Below are positions 12,301 through 22,733 of a DNA stretch of 64,000 bases, in pieces. Every line of letters begins with the position of its first letter. The first letter of the stretch is position 1. The notes beneath the pieces were generated by a model that saw only the letters and a program-made list of their open reading frames with translations, was not told where the DNA came from and did no database searches. Origin of the DNA: Phoenix dactylifera (taxonomy: Eukaryota > Streptophyta > Magnoliopsida > Arecales > Arecaceae); assembly GCF_009389715.1 (NCBI RefSeq), contig NC_052407.1, positions 5,025,154-5,089,153 on the forward strand, given 5' to 3'. Both the position numbers and the translations under genes were made by a program.

Positions 12301-12632
12301 CCCTTGTCTCAGGCCCGCCGGAATCGGCTGCCAGCAAGGGGTGAGGTGGCGGCCCCCAGTTTTGCATGGGTGAGGGTCCCTCAGTGAGGTCCCATCTTCC
12401 CCTGTTCTCTGGTCCGGGAGCTCCCAGCTGCCCCCCTTATCTCAAGGGCGCGCGGTGGCTCTCCCTCTGCCGGCCAGCTATGGCCCTGTCACTTCCCTTC
12501 TCAGCAGGAGGTGGCAACCCTTTCACGGTTGCCCCCTCTCAGTACTGCCCCTACAGTGAAATCGGACCCCACTCCCCCCGTAACTGGGCCTTAAAATATT
12601 GGGCCCAGTTGGTAGTGGGCCCGGACATTACA
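9383..12632 (-). repeat. 5' LTR of the gypsy chromovirus
   Basis: 3250 bp direct copy of 1555-4801. In element orientation it starts TGTAATGTCC (12632 downward) and ends CGTGACA at 9383. As the 5' LTR it should hold the promoter. The differences I compared between the LTRs are mostly single transitions and small indels (for example an extra CTTT unit near 11320). Confidence 0.92.
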
Positions 12633-12990
12633 ATTTTAATAATCATACAGCTAAAAAAAGTACTTTTTGTATTTTACTTGAACTTACAATTTCCTCCCTC
12701 CTTAATTTCCTCTGAACTGTTGTAAACTGTTATAATGATCATTTATGGGTACTATTGTAGTCATAAGGCTAAAACAATACTCTTTGCATTTTACTTAAAT
12801 TGCAATTTCCTCCCCCCTTAATTTCCTCCTTTCGCCAAGGGCGCAAGAAGAACATTCCAATCCTATCGGAACGGTTATAAACTGTTATAATGATCATTCA
12901 TGGGTTATTATAGTAGTCATATGGTTAAAAAAATACTCTTTGCATTTTACTTGAAATTACAATCTTACTTGAAATTGCGATTATTACTAT
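12633..12990. repeat. Host tandem repeat, right part
   Basis: Continues the array seen at 1150-1554: units with AATGATCATTTATGGGT, TAGTCATAAGGCTAAAA, ACTCTTTGCATTTTACTT, then TTAATTTCCTCC. About two and a half units are visible. The shared units on both sides of the element show where it landed. Confidence 0.65.
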
Positions 12991-13269
12991 TATTTGTATT
13001 ATTAAAAAAATTCAATCAAATCAATCAGAAGAGAAAGACTGGGAGAAAACCTCTTGGGATATTGAAAATGGTTTCAGAAAACTTTATGAAAAATCTAAGA
13101 ATTCTTATGATAAGGTTACCCATAGTGAAAGAACTAATGTGATATCTATGGTAAAATTTTTTAGATGTCCACATTAAAAAGCTGAAGCGATAGTTCTCTA
13201 GATGACCACTGTAAACAACTGAAGTGACATCAACAGTAAAGATTCTCTTCAAGACAAAAAACTAACATA

Positions 13270-13560
13270 CCCTTTGGATTTAATATATTATTTTTTTATA
13301 TTTTTAATCATATTTTATAATATTATTATAATAACATCATATATCATCATTATATTACTATTATTATTTTAATAATAATATAAAATTACGATTATAATAA
13401 TATGTTATATTATGCTTATAACGAAATATAAGAATATATTATATTATAATTATGAATTACTACAGTAATATAATATATTATACTATTATAATAATATAAT
13501 ATAATATATTATAATATAATAATATATTATAATATGATATGATATAATAAGATGCAATCA
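13270..13560. repeat. AT-rich low-complexity tract
   Basis: Almost pure A/T with many TATTAT/AATATA words. No gene seen. Between 12991 and 13270 nothing recognisable is present. Confidence 0.7.
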
Positions 13561-15130
13561 TGAGATTTGTTGGTAGATATTTTGGTCATCAGAAAAATTT
13601 TATTAAAACTAAAATAGCTTTTCGATATTGGTCAGAAATCACTTTTGAAAAGAAGCTCCAAAATAGAGCTTTTTTCAATTAGATCTTTTTAACTTTCTAG
13701 CAAAGCTAAAATAGCTTTTTTGATTTTTTATCAAACACCACTATATTATTCAAAAATATTTTTAGAGGGCTAGAAAGAATTTTACAACCATCCAAAAGCC
13801 GTGCCAAACAGGGCTATAGTCATTGCCACCACGATCTTTGCCAGACCACCACTACCACCATCATTACCACAACCACTAAATTATGTCGATGCCTCCTCCA
13901 CCATCATAGCTACCACACCACTAGCAACCTCATTACTACCACCTTGGTCACCATGACCACCTTAGGTTATTTTTTCTCTCTCTTGATGTCCGGCTTGAAA
14001 AATCAACACTGTGTTGGCTTGCAGAGTTGAGAATTCCGGATGTTTTATTAAGATAAGATCTAATTAGAAGTTCTGGGACCGATCGAATAAAGCTGTTCTT
14101 AAAACATTTCCCATTTTATGTTGCCAGATTATTAGATTATGAGGTGAGTCTGCATCACTTTTTCAAAGCCTTTTTAAGATGCTGACTTTTTACGTAACAA
14201 CCTTACTTGTAACATTGTGAGTTAAATTATAGTAGTGTAATTTATATCAAAATCGGAGAAGGAATTGAATAAATTAATAAAAATATAGAAGATAAAAATA
14301 GCACAACATACAAGATTTAACATGGTTCTCCCAAATCTGGTCATGTCCACCGTGGGAGCGAGAAATCTATTATAATAAATAGAATATATGGCCTTTTAAA
14401 AGAATTCACTAGGAAAGTATAGCTTAGAGAAAATACAAGAAAGATAAATGGAAGAATAGAAAAAAACTTCAAGAAGCATATCATGAGAGACTGCTGACAT
14501 AAAGATAAAACTCTAAGAAAATAAATTCTCTTCTCTTCTATCCATCCTCCCTCTTTCTTCTTTCGAGACTAATGTATGCCTTTTTAATTGTCGGTGCACG
14601 ACAAGGAGAGAAATAGAGGTTTTTCTTTTTCTACTATTTTGGAAACACAAAGAAGTTACCATCAAAGATGGACACACTTAGAGGTGGGTTGATTTTTAGC
14701 TTAAAGTTTCAGGTCCAATATAAATTATAAATATAAATATTAAATAAAAATAGATTAGTAGTAATGATCAACGACGATTGGAGTAATATTACTAATTTAT
14801 AAATCATTGTTAACTAAATAAAAAAAATTCTAGATAGTACGAACCTTTTATCAAGAAAAACTTGGTATCAATTTCAAATTCTTAAGAAAATATTGTACTA
14901 TAAGCAAACACGTATAAATGATAATGATTCGTACTATATCACATGCAATATACAAATATTAATCAGAAATCTAAAAATTCATTCATTATTATTATGTCTC
15001 AATAAAGCGGATCTGCAGTATATGTGAGAAGTGATATGATCTTTTCTTCTTGTTTTTTTTTAATGGCATTGCCATAACAGATTAGTAACATATGATATTT
15101 GAAACCGTTATGTTATAATTTATAACGTTA
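13561..15130. other. Intergenic, no gene recognised; ACC-rich tract and possible TE remnants
   Basis: At 13835-13965 there is a degenerate ACC/ACCACC-rich stretch. Around 14315-14370 the words CATGGTTCTCCC and GTCCACCGTGGGAGC resemble a motif pair common in decayed plant retroelements, but no domain is left. The rest is AT-rich without open frames of note. Confidence 0.4.
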
Positions 15131-15650
15131 TCGCCATTGTTAATGTTTCGGTTTCGACGGCTATCTCTTACCGTGCGGTGACCGGATCCCCGCGTTTAGT
15201 ATGGGGGAGCCGGGGCACATAAGCTAATCGTGTACCATCGCCCTGTGCCGCAGGAACAAGTTCGTTCGCTACGTGCGCGCAGACCATAGGACTGTACGTG
15301 GTCAGATCTCGACCGTCCATCTTCGATCGTGCGGGCATCCATGAGCAACGCGAGGGGTGGTTGGTACATGATAAGTACAAAATTGGTGCTCCTGCATGAC
15401 GGAAGTGCATCCTGATGCTATCAGTTACGTGGACGGTCGAACTTCCTACGGACAAAACGAGAAATGGTCCCAGCCTTGGCTTCATCAACTTTTTCGTAAC
15501 AAAGATTGTAGTTCGATTCTTCGGGGACCATCTCAAACGAACTCGGATTGCATCTTTCGCCCGAAGGGCGAATCCACCGTAGGATCATCCATTGCTCGCC
15601 TTGATGCAGTGGTTGAATGGCGATATTCGAAGTGCTTTGTTTTGTAACCT
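15131..15650. other. GC-richer island of unknown nature
   Basis: About 500 bp of balanced base composition in an AT-rich surrounding, ending near a T-run at 15658-15675. It contains CGACCGTCCATCTTCGATCG and several CG-rich words but no intron signals or recognisable protein. Frames on both strands (about 120 codons) have no composition or motif I can assign. It could be an old TE piece or a promoter remnant. Confidence 0.4.
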
Positions 15651-16540
15651 CAGAATTTTTTTTTTTTTTTTTTTGGCTCTTATGGGTGCATTCATTATGT
15701 ATATGGTGTGAGTTGTCGTTATAAAAAAATAATAAAGTGTAAGTAGGAGGGGAGTGAAAAAGAAAATAAAAGAAGAATAATGAAAGCAACATTATAAAGG
15801 AGAAAACGTGCACGCAATAGAAGAAAGGCTCAACCTTCCTTGCATTGGCTCACGTGTTCTAATACGAAAGGCTCTCTAATTCGTACAGAACGAAGATTTA
15901 GAGAGTGATAGATCAAAGATTTATTCAACTTTGGAGAGGAGTCTCTCTCTTTCTAGCTGTTTCACACAGGTATAGAGATGTAGACAACCCGTCAAAAAAT
16001 TCTACACCATCTCACACGTCATGATGCACAGTAGCGAGGGAGGACGAGGAAATAGCGAGAGACCCCGAGAGAGTACCGACAAGAGCCGCCCAGGGGAAAA
16101 TGAAGCGGATTCCAAAGCATTCTTTTAATTCAGGCTCATAACGATAGATCTAGCGGCGTGCTTGAGAACCAACTCTGGCAGTCAGAAGAAGCAGGAGGAG
16201 CTCGACGTACTTGGAGGCCTAAGATTGTTTTATCTTTGAGATCTTCTTTATAGTGGATCGGCCTAAGACGAAATCACAGAAAAGTTTTTTTCTTTTTCAT
16301 TTTGTCTTTAAGGCTTTTTTGCAGTCGGCCTTCTTTGAGCCGGAGTCTTAGGCGACCGTCTCAGCTGCTTGATCGAGGCTTGGGCTAGCCTTGAAAAGAA
16401 GGCAAACGCAAAAGTGATAAGAGTTAACTAGATAGAGCCAAGGAGAATCTTTTTGAATACTCTGAACAAGAATAAGATATTTTAGCCCGTTAGTCCACAG
16501 TGTAGGTCTTAGCCTAAACTCCTGTTTCTAGGGTTATTGG
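15651..16540. other. Intergenic, nothing recognised
   Basis: Includes a T-run at 15658-15675. No gene, RNA or delimited repeat seen before the solo LTR at 16541. Confidence 0.5.
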
Positions 16541-17309
16541 TGTTGGGGGGAAAATGAGTCGCTCCGAAACAGACCGCGCGCCCGGCCCGGCGTCCGACCT
16601 GGAGTCGCCCGACCTATATACTGCGGTCACATCCACCTACAGTACGACCAGGAACCATGCCCTGCCGCCGCCCTCAACAATTAATGCGCATGGTCTCTGC
16701 AGACCTCCGGCTTACTCAACAATTAATGCGCATGGTCTCTGCAGACCTTCGGCTTACTCAACAATTAATGCGCATGGTCTCTGCAGACCTCCAACTTACT
16801 CAACAATTAATGCGCATGGTCTCTGCAGACCTCCGGCTTACTCAACAATTAATGCGCGTGCCTCCTGCTATCTACGGATCTCAAGCCCTCCACGGCAAAT
16901 CTGCTCAGCAGCGTTTGATCAGCCATGACAACTCCTGGGCTCTGGCCTAATCTCCTACGGCAAGACATTAATTCGCACGATCGCGAATTAATTCGCACGA
17001 CATGCTCAATCATACGGTAACTTCGCCTCGTCATATCACAGATAATCCAGTACCTCACTATAAAAGGGAAACCCTCCTATCTTAGTGGGGGTTGGACTCA
17101 AAAACTCAGGAAGACACATCTCTTTTTTTCACCACATTAAGCCCCCTCTGACTTAAGCATCGGAGGGCCGGCACCGGAAACCCCGGCTAACGGCTCGCTG
17201 CAGGTCTTCCGGAGGACGCTGCTCGCCGACGAACCGCCACCTGCCAATCCAGCATCGAAGCTCCTTCTTTTCATCCGACGGTCGCCTCCGGGTCCAATTT
17301 CCAGCAACA
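16541..17309 (+). mobile_element. Solo LTR, plus orientation, TSD ATTGG
   Basis: Starts TGTTGGGGGG and ends TTCCAGCAACA. The 5 bp before it (16536-16540) and after it (17310-17314) are both ATTGG, a perfect target-site duplication, so this is a complete LTR left by recombination between the two LTRs of a retroelement. A TATA-like CACTATAAAAGGG lies at about 17056. It carries a 42 bp minisatellite at 16675-16860. A second LTR of the family lies in inverted orientation at 17946-18758. Confidence 0.9.
16675..16860. repeat. 42 bp minisatellite inside the solo LTR, about 4.3 copies
   Basis: Copies start at 16675, 16717, 16759, 16801 and (partial) 16843, each beginning CAACAATTAATGCGCATGG and ending CTCCGGCTTACT with one or two changes. 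42 is a multiple of three, so a reading frame stays open through it by chance. Confidence 0.95.
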
Positions 17310-17314
17310 ATTGG

Positions 17315-17945
17315 TATACTGAAAGAAAAAAAGAGACAAGATTTGAGCCGAAAGAGATTCGAATAAATACGCAGTGAGCCATACTAAAAAAAAGTTAAAT
17401 ACGAGTTCAGCTCAATCTAAATACGCAGCTCAATCTATAAATCCACTAAAAAAAGTTCAGCTCAATCCTATAGAATTATTCAAATAGGCCCTAAATGATC
17501 AAGATAGGACAACATTCACCTATTCCATCCTACTAATTATTGGTCAACATGCTTTATTATTGGTTCTAGTTACAGCAATCAAATTGTCTTGGGTTCTTTG
17601 TGAGCCCTCCCAACTTAATTGCTAAGGCATCTGACTGGCAATTCATCAACCATGCAAATTCATTTTTACATGTAATCTCAGCTGTAAAACAGAAAATAGT
17701 GTGATTTATCCATTGCACTCTCTTCATCAAATTGCTTTCCATGAATTTATCACTATTTATAATTATTTAACAAGTATGTATCAACAAAATTTATTGTTTT
17801 TATAGATTTTTAAAGATTTTTAAAGCAGTTATAAAAATTTAAAAAGATCAGGCCGACTTATAAAAAGTAAACTCTCTTTATACTATTGTATAGAGAGTGT
17901 GTGACTAGAATATGATAGGATTAATCATGCCAAAATTTTTGAACT
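17315..17945. other. Spacer between two inverted solo LTRs
   Basis: About 630 bp of AT-rich sequence with no gene or known element. If transcribed through, the flanking LTRs would pair with this as the loop. Confidence 0.5.
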
Positions 17946-18758
17946 TGTTGCTGGAAATTGGACCCGGGGGCGACCGTCGGTTGAGGGGGAGGAGCTCCGG
18001 CGGGGATTGGCGAGCGGCGATTCGTCGGCGGGTGACGTCTCACAGGGAACCTGCAAGAAGAAGCCGGTGGCCGGGGTCTCCGGCGCCGGCCCTCCGATGC
18101 TTAAGTCAGAGGGGGAATATGAACAGGAGCAATCTATCCAGAATTTTAGCGTCCACCCTCTTTATGGTAAAGAAATTCCTCTTTTATAGTGGGGTGCTGG
18201 GTTACCTGTGACGCGACGGGACCAGGTTGCTGTACGGCTGAGCACGTCGCATAAATTGATGCACGATCATGGGAATTAATGCTTTGCCATAGAGGATGAG
18301 GTCGGAATCATGGAGTTGTCATGGCTGATTGATCGCAGCCGAGCTGATTTGCCGTAGAGGATTGGAGGTCCGTAGACAACAGGAGCCATACGCATTAATT
18401 GTTGAGTAAGCCGGAGGTCTGCAGAGACCATGCGCATTAATTGTTGCGTAAGCCGCCCAAGGCGTGGTTCCGAACTGGGCCGTGGGAGGACGTGACAGTG
18501 GCGGGCAATTGGTGAGGTCTGACTTCTAGAGATTGGATGCCTTCTGAGGTCGGACGCTTTCTAGGTCGGGCTTTCCGAGGTTGAGAGTTCAGGGTCGGGC
18601 GCCTGGTCTGGCGCCAGGTCGTCCGAGGTTGGGCACCAGGTCGGTCGTCCGAGGTTGGGCGTCCGAGGTCGGCTATCCGAGGTCGGTTATCCGGGGACGG
18701 GCGTTTGAGGCCGGTCGTTTGATCAGGTGCTTTGGGGTGACCTGTATTTCCCTCAACA
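17946..18758 (-). mobile_element. Solo LTR, minus orientation, TSD GAACT
   Basis: Read on the minus strand it starts TGTTGAGGGAAATACAGG and ends CCAATTTCCAGCAACA, matching the LTR at 16541-17309. Both flanks are GAACT (17941-17945 and 18759-18763), a perfect 5 bp duplication. The 42 bp minisatellite here has only about 1.6 units (18385-18455), while the 5' part is longer, so the copy is 813 bp against 769 bp. A TATA-like TATAAAAG is near 18180 on the minus strand. Confidence 0.9.
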
Positions 18759-18763
18759 GAACT

Positions 18764-18978
18764 ATTTAGGAGTTTTCAATTTTCTCCTAAACTTCAATTA
18801 GTGCAATTAAGTCATCAAACTTCCATTTTTTTTTCAATTCAGATTCTAGTTATGAATTCCATTGGGCTGCTGTGACAGAAATAGTCATATAAAATTATGT
18901 GACTTGCCAATGTGGCAAAAGGGGCTGGCGACGGCCGTAAGAGTGGTGGTGTTTCTCTTCAACAACGAGCAGCGATCA
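18764..18978 (+). repeat. Dispersed repeat copy (relative at 28605-28890, opposite strand)
   Basis: Shares with the reverse complement of about 28650-28740 the series AAACTTCAATTAGTGCAAT, CATCAAACTT, TTTTTTTTCAATTC and CTGCTGTGA. Interrupted at 18987 by the hAT element. The type of the parent element is unknown. Confidence 0.5.
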
Positions 18979-18986
18979 ATTAATAA

Positions 18987-21900
18987 TAGACTTGGGCACT
19001 GGGCCGGGCCGTGCCTGGCACAGCCCATTCAAGGGGGCCGTGCTGGGTCACGGGTTTCTGGCCCGCGGGCCGAGCCCGGCACGGCCCGCTTCGGGCCTGG
19101 GCCGGCACGGCCCGCTCTTGGCCCGCGGGCCAAGCACGGCACGGCCCGCGGGCCAGCCCGGCACGGCCCGTCTCCATTAAAATAAATGCTTCATAAATTT
19201 TTTTTAATAAATTAATAAATATTGAAAACTAAGAATTTATTAATATAAAGCCACCTTAATGGTGGGGGGTTTGGCATAGACCCCTACCAGTTTATTAATT
19301 TAAATCAAAATGGTACATGAAGGGAGGTTTGGACCTTGGTCTGACCTCCAGAATACAATAAGAAAGGAGAAAAAATAGAGATGACTCACTTTAACAATTA
19401 AAAAAATAAAAATGTATAATTATAAAAAAATTAAGAAATCTTACTAATCATCAGTGATTCAGTGAATCAGTATTCACTCTTCAGTAGTGTTTGTATCATC
19501 ATCATCAGAGGATGTTGTATTATGTCCACCTTTATCTTGAAGTCTTGCCTCAGCATCCAACCAATCTTTGAAGCAGAGAAGCATCTCAACCGTTTCGCCC
19601 GTCATCCTACTTCTCTTTTCGTCAAGAACACGCCGACCTGCACTAAAAGCGGATTCCGATGCTACCGTGGACATCGGCACAGCTAAAATATCGCGTGCAA
19701 TTACAGACATAACAGGATATTGATTTTTAACACTCTTCCACCAAGATAATACATCTAGACTCTCTATTTGATTTTCATCATATGCAGACTGAAGATCATT
19801 TCGTAAATAAAATTCTAGTTCACTACTTAAAGATGAAGAAGATGAAGATAAACTTGAAGCATGTGTGTGTTTTCTCTGTGCAATGAATGAAAAAATAGAC
19901 GACGAACGAGAACTACTAGAAGAAGAAATAGAGCTTTGTACGGAAAATCTAGATCTACGAATTTTTTCATCATATATAGCATAAATATCATAAAGAAGTT
20001 GTTTTACCTTATTTTTAGCAGGTTCAGGATCTTGAATCATATTTTCACAGTATGCATCAAGTAAAATTAGCACGCCATTCAATTTAACTCTTGGATCAAA
20101 TACAGCAGCTAAGTTATGCATAGGACATATCTTGTCCCAATACTCATTCCATTTAGATTCCATTTAGTTAATAATAGGCATTAAAACATCATCATATCTA
20201 TGTTCTGTAAATTTTTGACTAATTATATATGCTTGTTGTAAAAATGAACATGAAGTTGGATAATAAATACCAGAAAGAACATTGGTAGCATTATAAAAAC
20301 TAAGCAAAAAATCTTCCAAAATTTTTCCTTTATTCCAATCAGTTTCAGTCAATGTAAAGCCTAATCCACGATCATTAATATATGCACTTAATAAGTTTTT
20401 ATATGGGTATGCATCATGTATCATGCTATATGTTGAGTTCCAACGAGTAATTACATCAAGTTTAAATTTTTTAAAATGTTTACCATGATTTATACATAGT
20501 TTCTTAAATTCTTGAAGTCTTGATCTTGAAGCATGAATAAAAGAAATTGCATTTCTAATTTTTGAAATCACATCTTGAATCATGCCCATGCCATCTTGAA
20601 CAGAAAGATTTAAGATATGACATGCACATCTAATATGCAATAAATTTCCATCTAACATGGGATGCAATGAGTCTTTTAATAATGTAACAGCAGAATTATT
20701 ATTAGATGCATTATCAAAAGTAATAGACATAATTTTATCATTAATATTATATGAACATGCAGTTTGATAAATGACATTTGAAATTTGTTGCCCAGAATGT
20801 GGAAAATCAAAAGCACGAAAAGCAAGAATACGTTTATTTAATTGCCAATCATTATCAATATAATGAGCAGTAATGGCAATAAAATAATTACTACCTACAG
20901 ATGCTGACCAAATATCAGAAGTTAATGAAATTTTTACATTTAAAGTAGAAAGTGTTTCAATTAAACTTTGTCTCATTGCTAAAAAGTTAGTCATAGCTAC
21001 TCTTCTAAATGTACGCCTACTAGTTCTTTTGTAAGCAGGTTGTAGGTTTAATTGAACATATTCTTCAAAATTAAAAGATTCACATAAACTAAAAGGTAAT
21101 TCATCCTTAACTATCCATTTTACAAGTGCTTTTCTTTGATTTTCTTGATTATATGCAAAATTACCTACAAGTAATCCCCCTTGTATATTAAGGGTACTTT
21201 GAGTTTGAGCATGAGAATCATGCATCCTATGACTCTTTTGATGTCTTTTTAAATGCCCTGTTCCCCCACTACTACTACAACTATAAAGTTTGGCACATTT
21301 TTTACATTTAGCTTTCCAGACTCCATCAACCATAACTCTATCAAATTCCTTCCATACAGCACTAGTCCTCTTACGAGAAGAGGTTTGATCTTCACTCGGT
21401 TCACTAGTTCTAGAGGAACTAGGAACATGGGGTTGGGGATTAGTTTCTTCTCCCTCAGAAACAGGAGGAATGCCAAAATGACTTTCCTCAAAAGATGACA
21501 TATCTAAATTGATGAATTCAATAAATAAAAACTAACCACAAGGAGGAATTGAGTAGAGGGTCGGAGGGCAGAGGCAGAGCCGAGATTCTGAGCTTCCTCT
21601 TGTGCTCTCAACAGGAGTGACCTTCTCTACCCAACAGGAACCTCCTCTTGTGTAGCACTTGAACACTTGCTAAATGCAAACTAAAAATTAAATTGTTAGA
21701 AGAGCACTTTAGAAGAGAGAAATAATAGTAGTAGAGAAGGAGAGAATAGTTGGTTTGGTGTGGTGAGAATGAGGGAGGAAAGGGGTATTTATAGAAGCCC
21801 AAAAAAAATTTTTCCCAAAATACCCCTCAATTTAGCCGTTTTTGGACTGTTGGGAGGGGCATTTTTGGAAAAATCCCAAAATAGCCGTTGGAAACGACTA

Positions 21901-22105
21901 TTTTTCTCCCCCCCTCTCCAGACGGCCCGTGCCAGGCACGGCCCATCTCGTGCCGTGCCGGGCCCGGCCCGCCAATAGACGGGCCTGGGGCCGGGCCGGG
22001 CTTCGGTTCTCTGCTGAGCGGGCCGTGCCCGGCACGGCCCGTTTAGACCTCTGGCCCGGTGGGCCTGGGCTGGGCCGGCCCGGCACGGCCCGATGCCCAA
22101 GTCTA
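18987..22105 (-). mobile_element. hAT DNA transposon with near-intact transposase, TSD ATTAATAA
   Basis: 3119 bp. Terminal inverted repeats TAGACTTGGGCA on both ends, followed by imperfect continuations (CTGGGCCGGGCCGTG and TCGGGCCGTGCC). Flanks 18979-18986 and 22106-22113 are both ATTAATAA, the 8 bp duplication expected for hAT. Both subterminal regions (18990-19170 and 21920-22100) are packed with GGCCCG/CGGCACGG repeats in both orientations, as expected of transposase binding sites. The transposase is on the minus strand with one in-frame stop. Confidence 0.95.
19474..21501 (-). pseudogene. hAT transposase, single in-frame stop
   Basis: The frame runs 676 codons from Met 21501 to a stop at 19474, broken only by a TAA at 20164-20166. 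The N-terminal part has a BED zinc finger (Cys pair in KCKKC, His pair in HLKRHQKSH; about 21230-21370). The catalytic region shows TSDIWSASVGSNYFIAI and ITFDNASNNNSAVTLL with the expected Asp residues, then a CHILNLSVQDGM helix. After the stop come the spacer MESKWNEYWDKICPMHN and the C-terminal hAT dimerisation domain (WWKSVKNQYPVMSVIARDIL and ASESAFSAGRRVLDEKRS; about 19550-19760). Transposase cuts and pastes the element in the nucleus. The stop looks like one point change; both halves otherwise remain open, so decay is recent. It could also be a sequencing error. Confidence 0.9.
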
Positions 22106-22113
22106 ATTAATAA

Positions 22114-22689
22114 CAAAAAAAACATAGAAAAAGAGGGGGACGGATTACATAAGAAAAGATTGTTCATTGATAAGGATGACAATATTCAAGTGATTGGATT
22201 TAAGCATTTTTATTTGTTTATTTTTTATCCTATCTTTGTTCCACTATTTTCCGGTTTCTTAGTTTCATATTTGTAATTTGAGGGAGAAAGATTGAATGAT
22301 TTTGGTTTGGAGGAATGGTACATGTTTAATGTTTAGTTCCGGTTTTTCACTTTCTTCCTCAGAAACTTCAAGCAGTTGGATTGATATGGATTGACGTGGG
22401 ATGTTTTCTTTATTTACTTTTTGAGATTCTTCATCCGACAGCAACTGGAAATGGATTGATGCTTGGTATTGAATTTGCTGGCAAACTTTGGTTGGAATTT
22501 CAAAATATTGGTAATGAGTTACTGCTTCGTGTGCTTTGAATATTGTCACACAGATTGTCAGGCCAAAAAAAACAAAAAATCAGCTTTCAAGAGCCCCCAA
22601 TTAGTAGATTGGAATTATCATACTTTTCTGTGATAGGGTATCTATTTTTTCTCCATAGAAATCTTACCACCATAAGGATCGTGACTTAA
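22114..22689. other. Intergenic between the hAT element and the copia remnant
   Basis: AT-rich, no assignable gene. The 5' LTR and gag N-terminus of the downstream copia element were looked for here and not found. Confidence 0.45.
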
Positions 22690-22733
22690 GATCTCCAAAT
22701 ACTACTAATGACCGAACTTAAAAGAAGATACGT

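Larger units (their letters stand above)
1555..12632 (-). mobile_element. Ty3/gypsy LTR retrotransposon, chromovirus (Tekay/Del-like), decayed ORFs
   Basis: An 11.08 kb element read on the minus strand, so its 5' LTR is at 9383-12632 and its 3' LTR at 1555-4801. LTRs begin TGTAATGTCC and end GGGGCGTGACA. Order in the element is 5' LTR, initiator-Met PBS, gag with zinc knuckle, DSG protease, reverse transcriptase, RNase H, integrase, C-terminal chromodomain, polypurine tract, 3' LTR: the gypsy order with a chromodomain, which fits the Tekay/Del branch. The two LTRs are nearly identical by eye, so insertion is fairly recent, yet gag-pol carries several in-frame stops and one frameshift and cannot act alone. 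Flanking 5-mers in element orientation (AAAAT and TTTAT) do not match, so no clean TSD is seen. Confidence 0.93.

Noticed and set aside
15168..15813. Minus-strand frames of 122-130 codons in the GC island
   Set aside because: No motif, no splice context and mixed composition; kept only as an unexplained island.
16554..16950. Two overlapping repetitive open frames of about 97-124 codons
   Set aside because: They are open because the 42 bp minisatellite in the solo LTR is a multiple of three; no protein family fits.
17305..17320. Primer-binding site after the 16.5 kb LTR (ATTGGTAT)
   Set aside because: The ATTGG is the target-site duplication, matched at 16536-16540, so no internal region follows.
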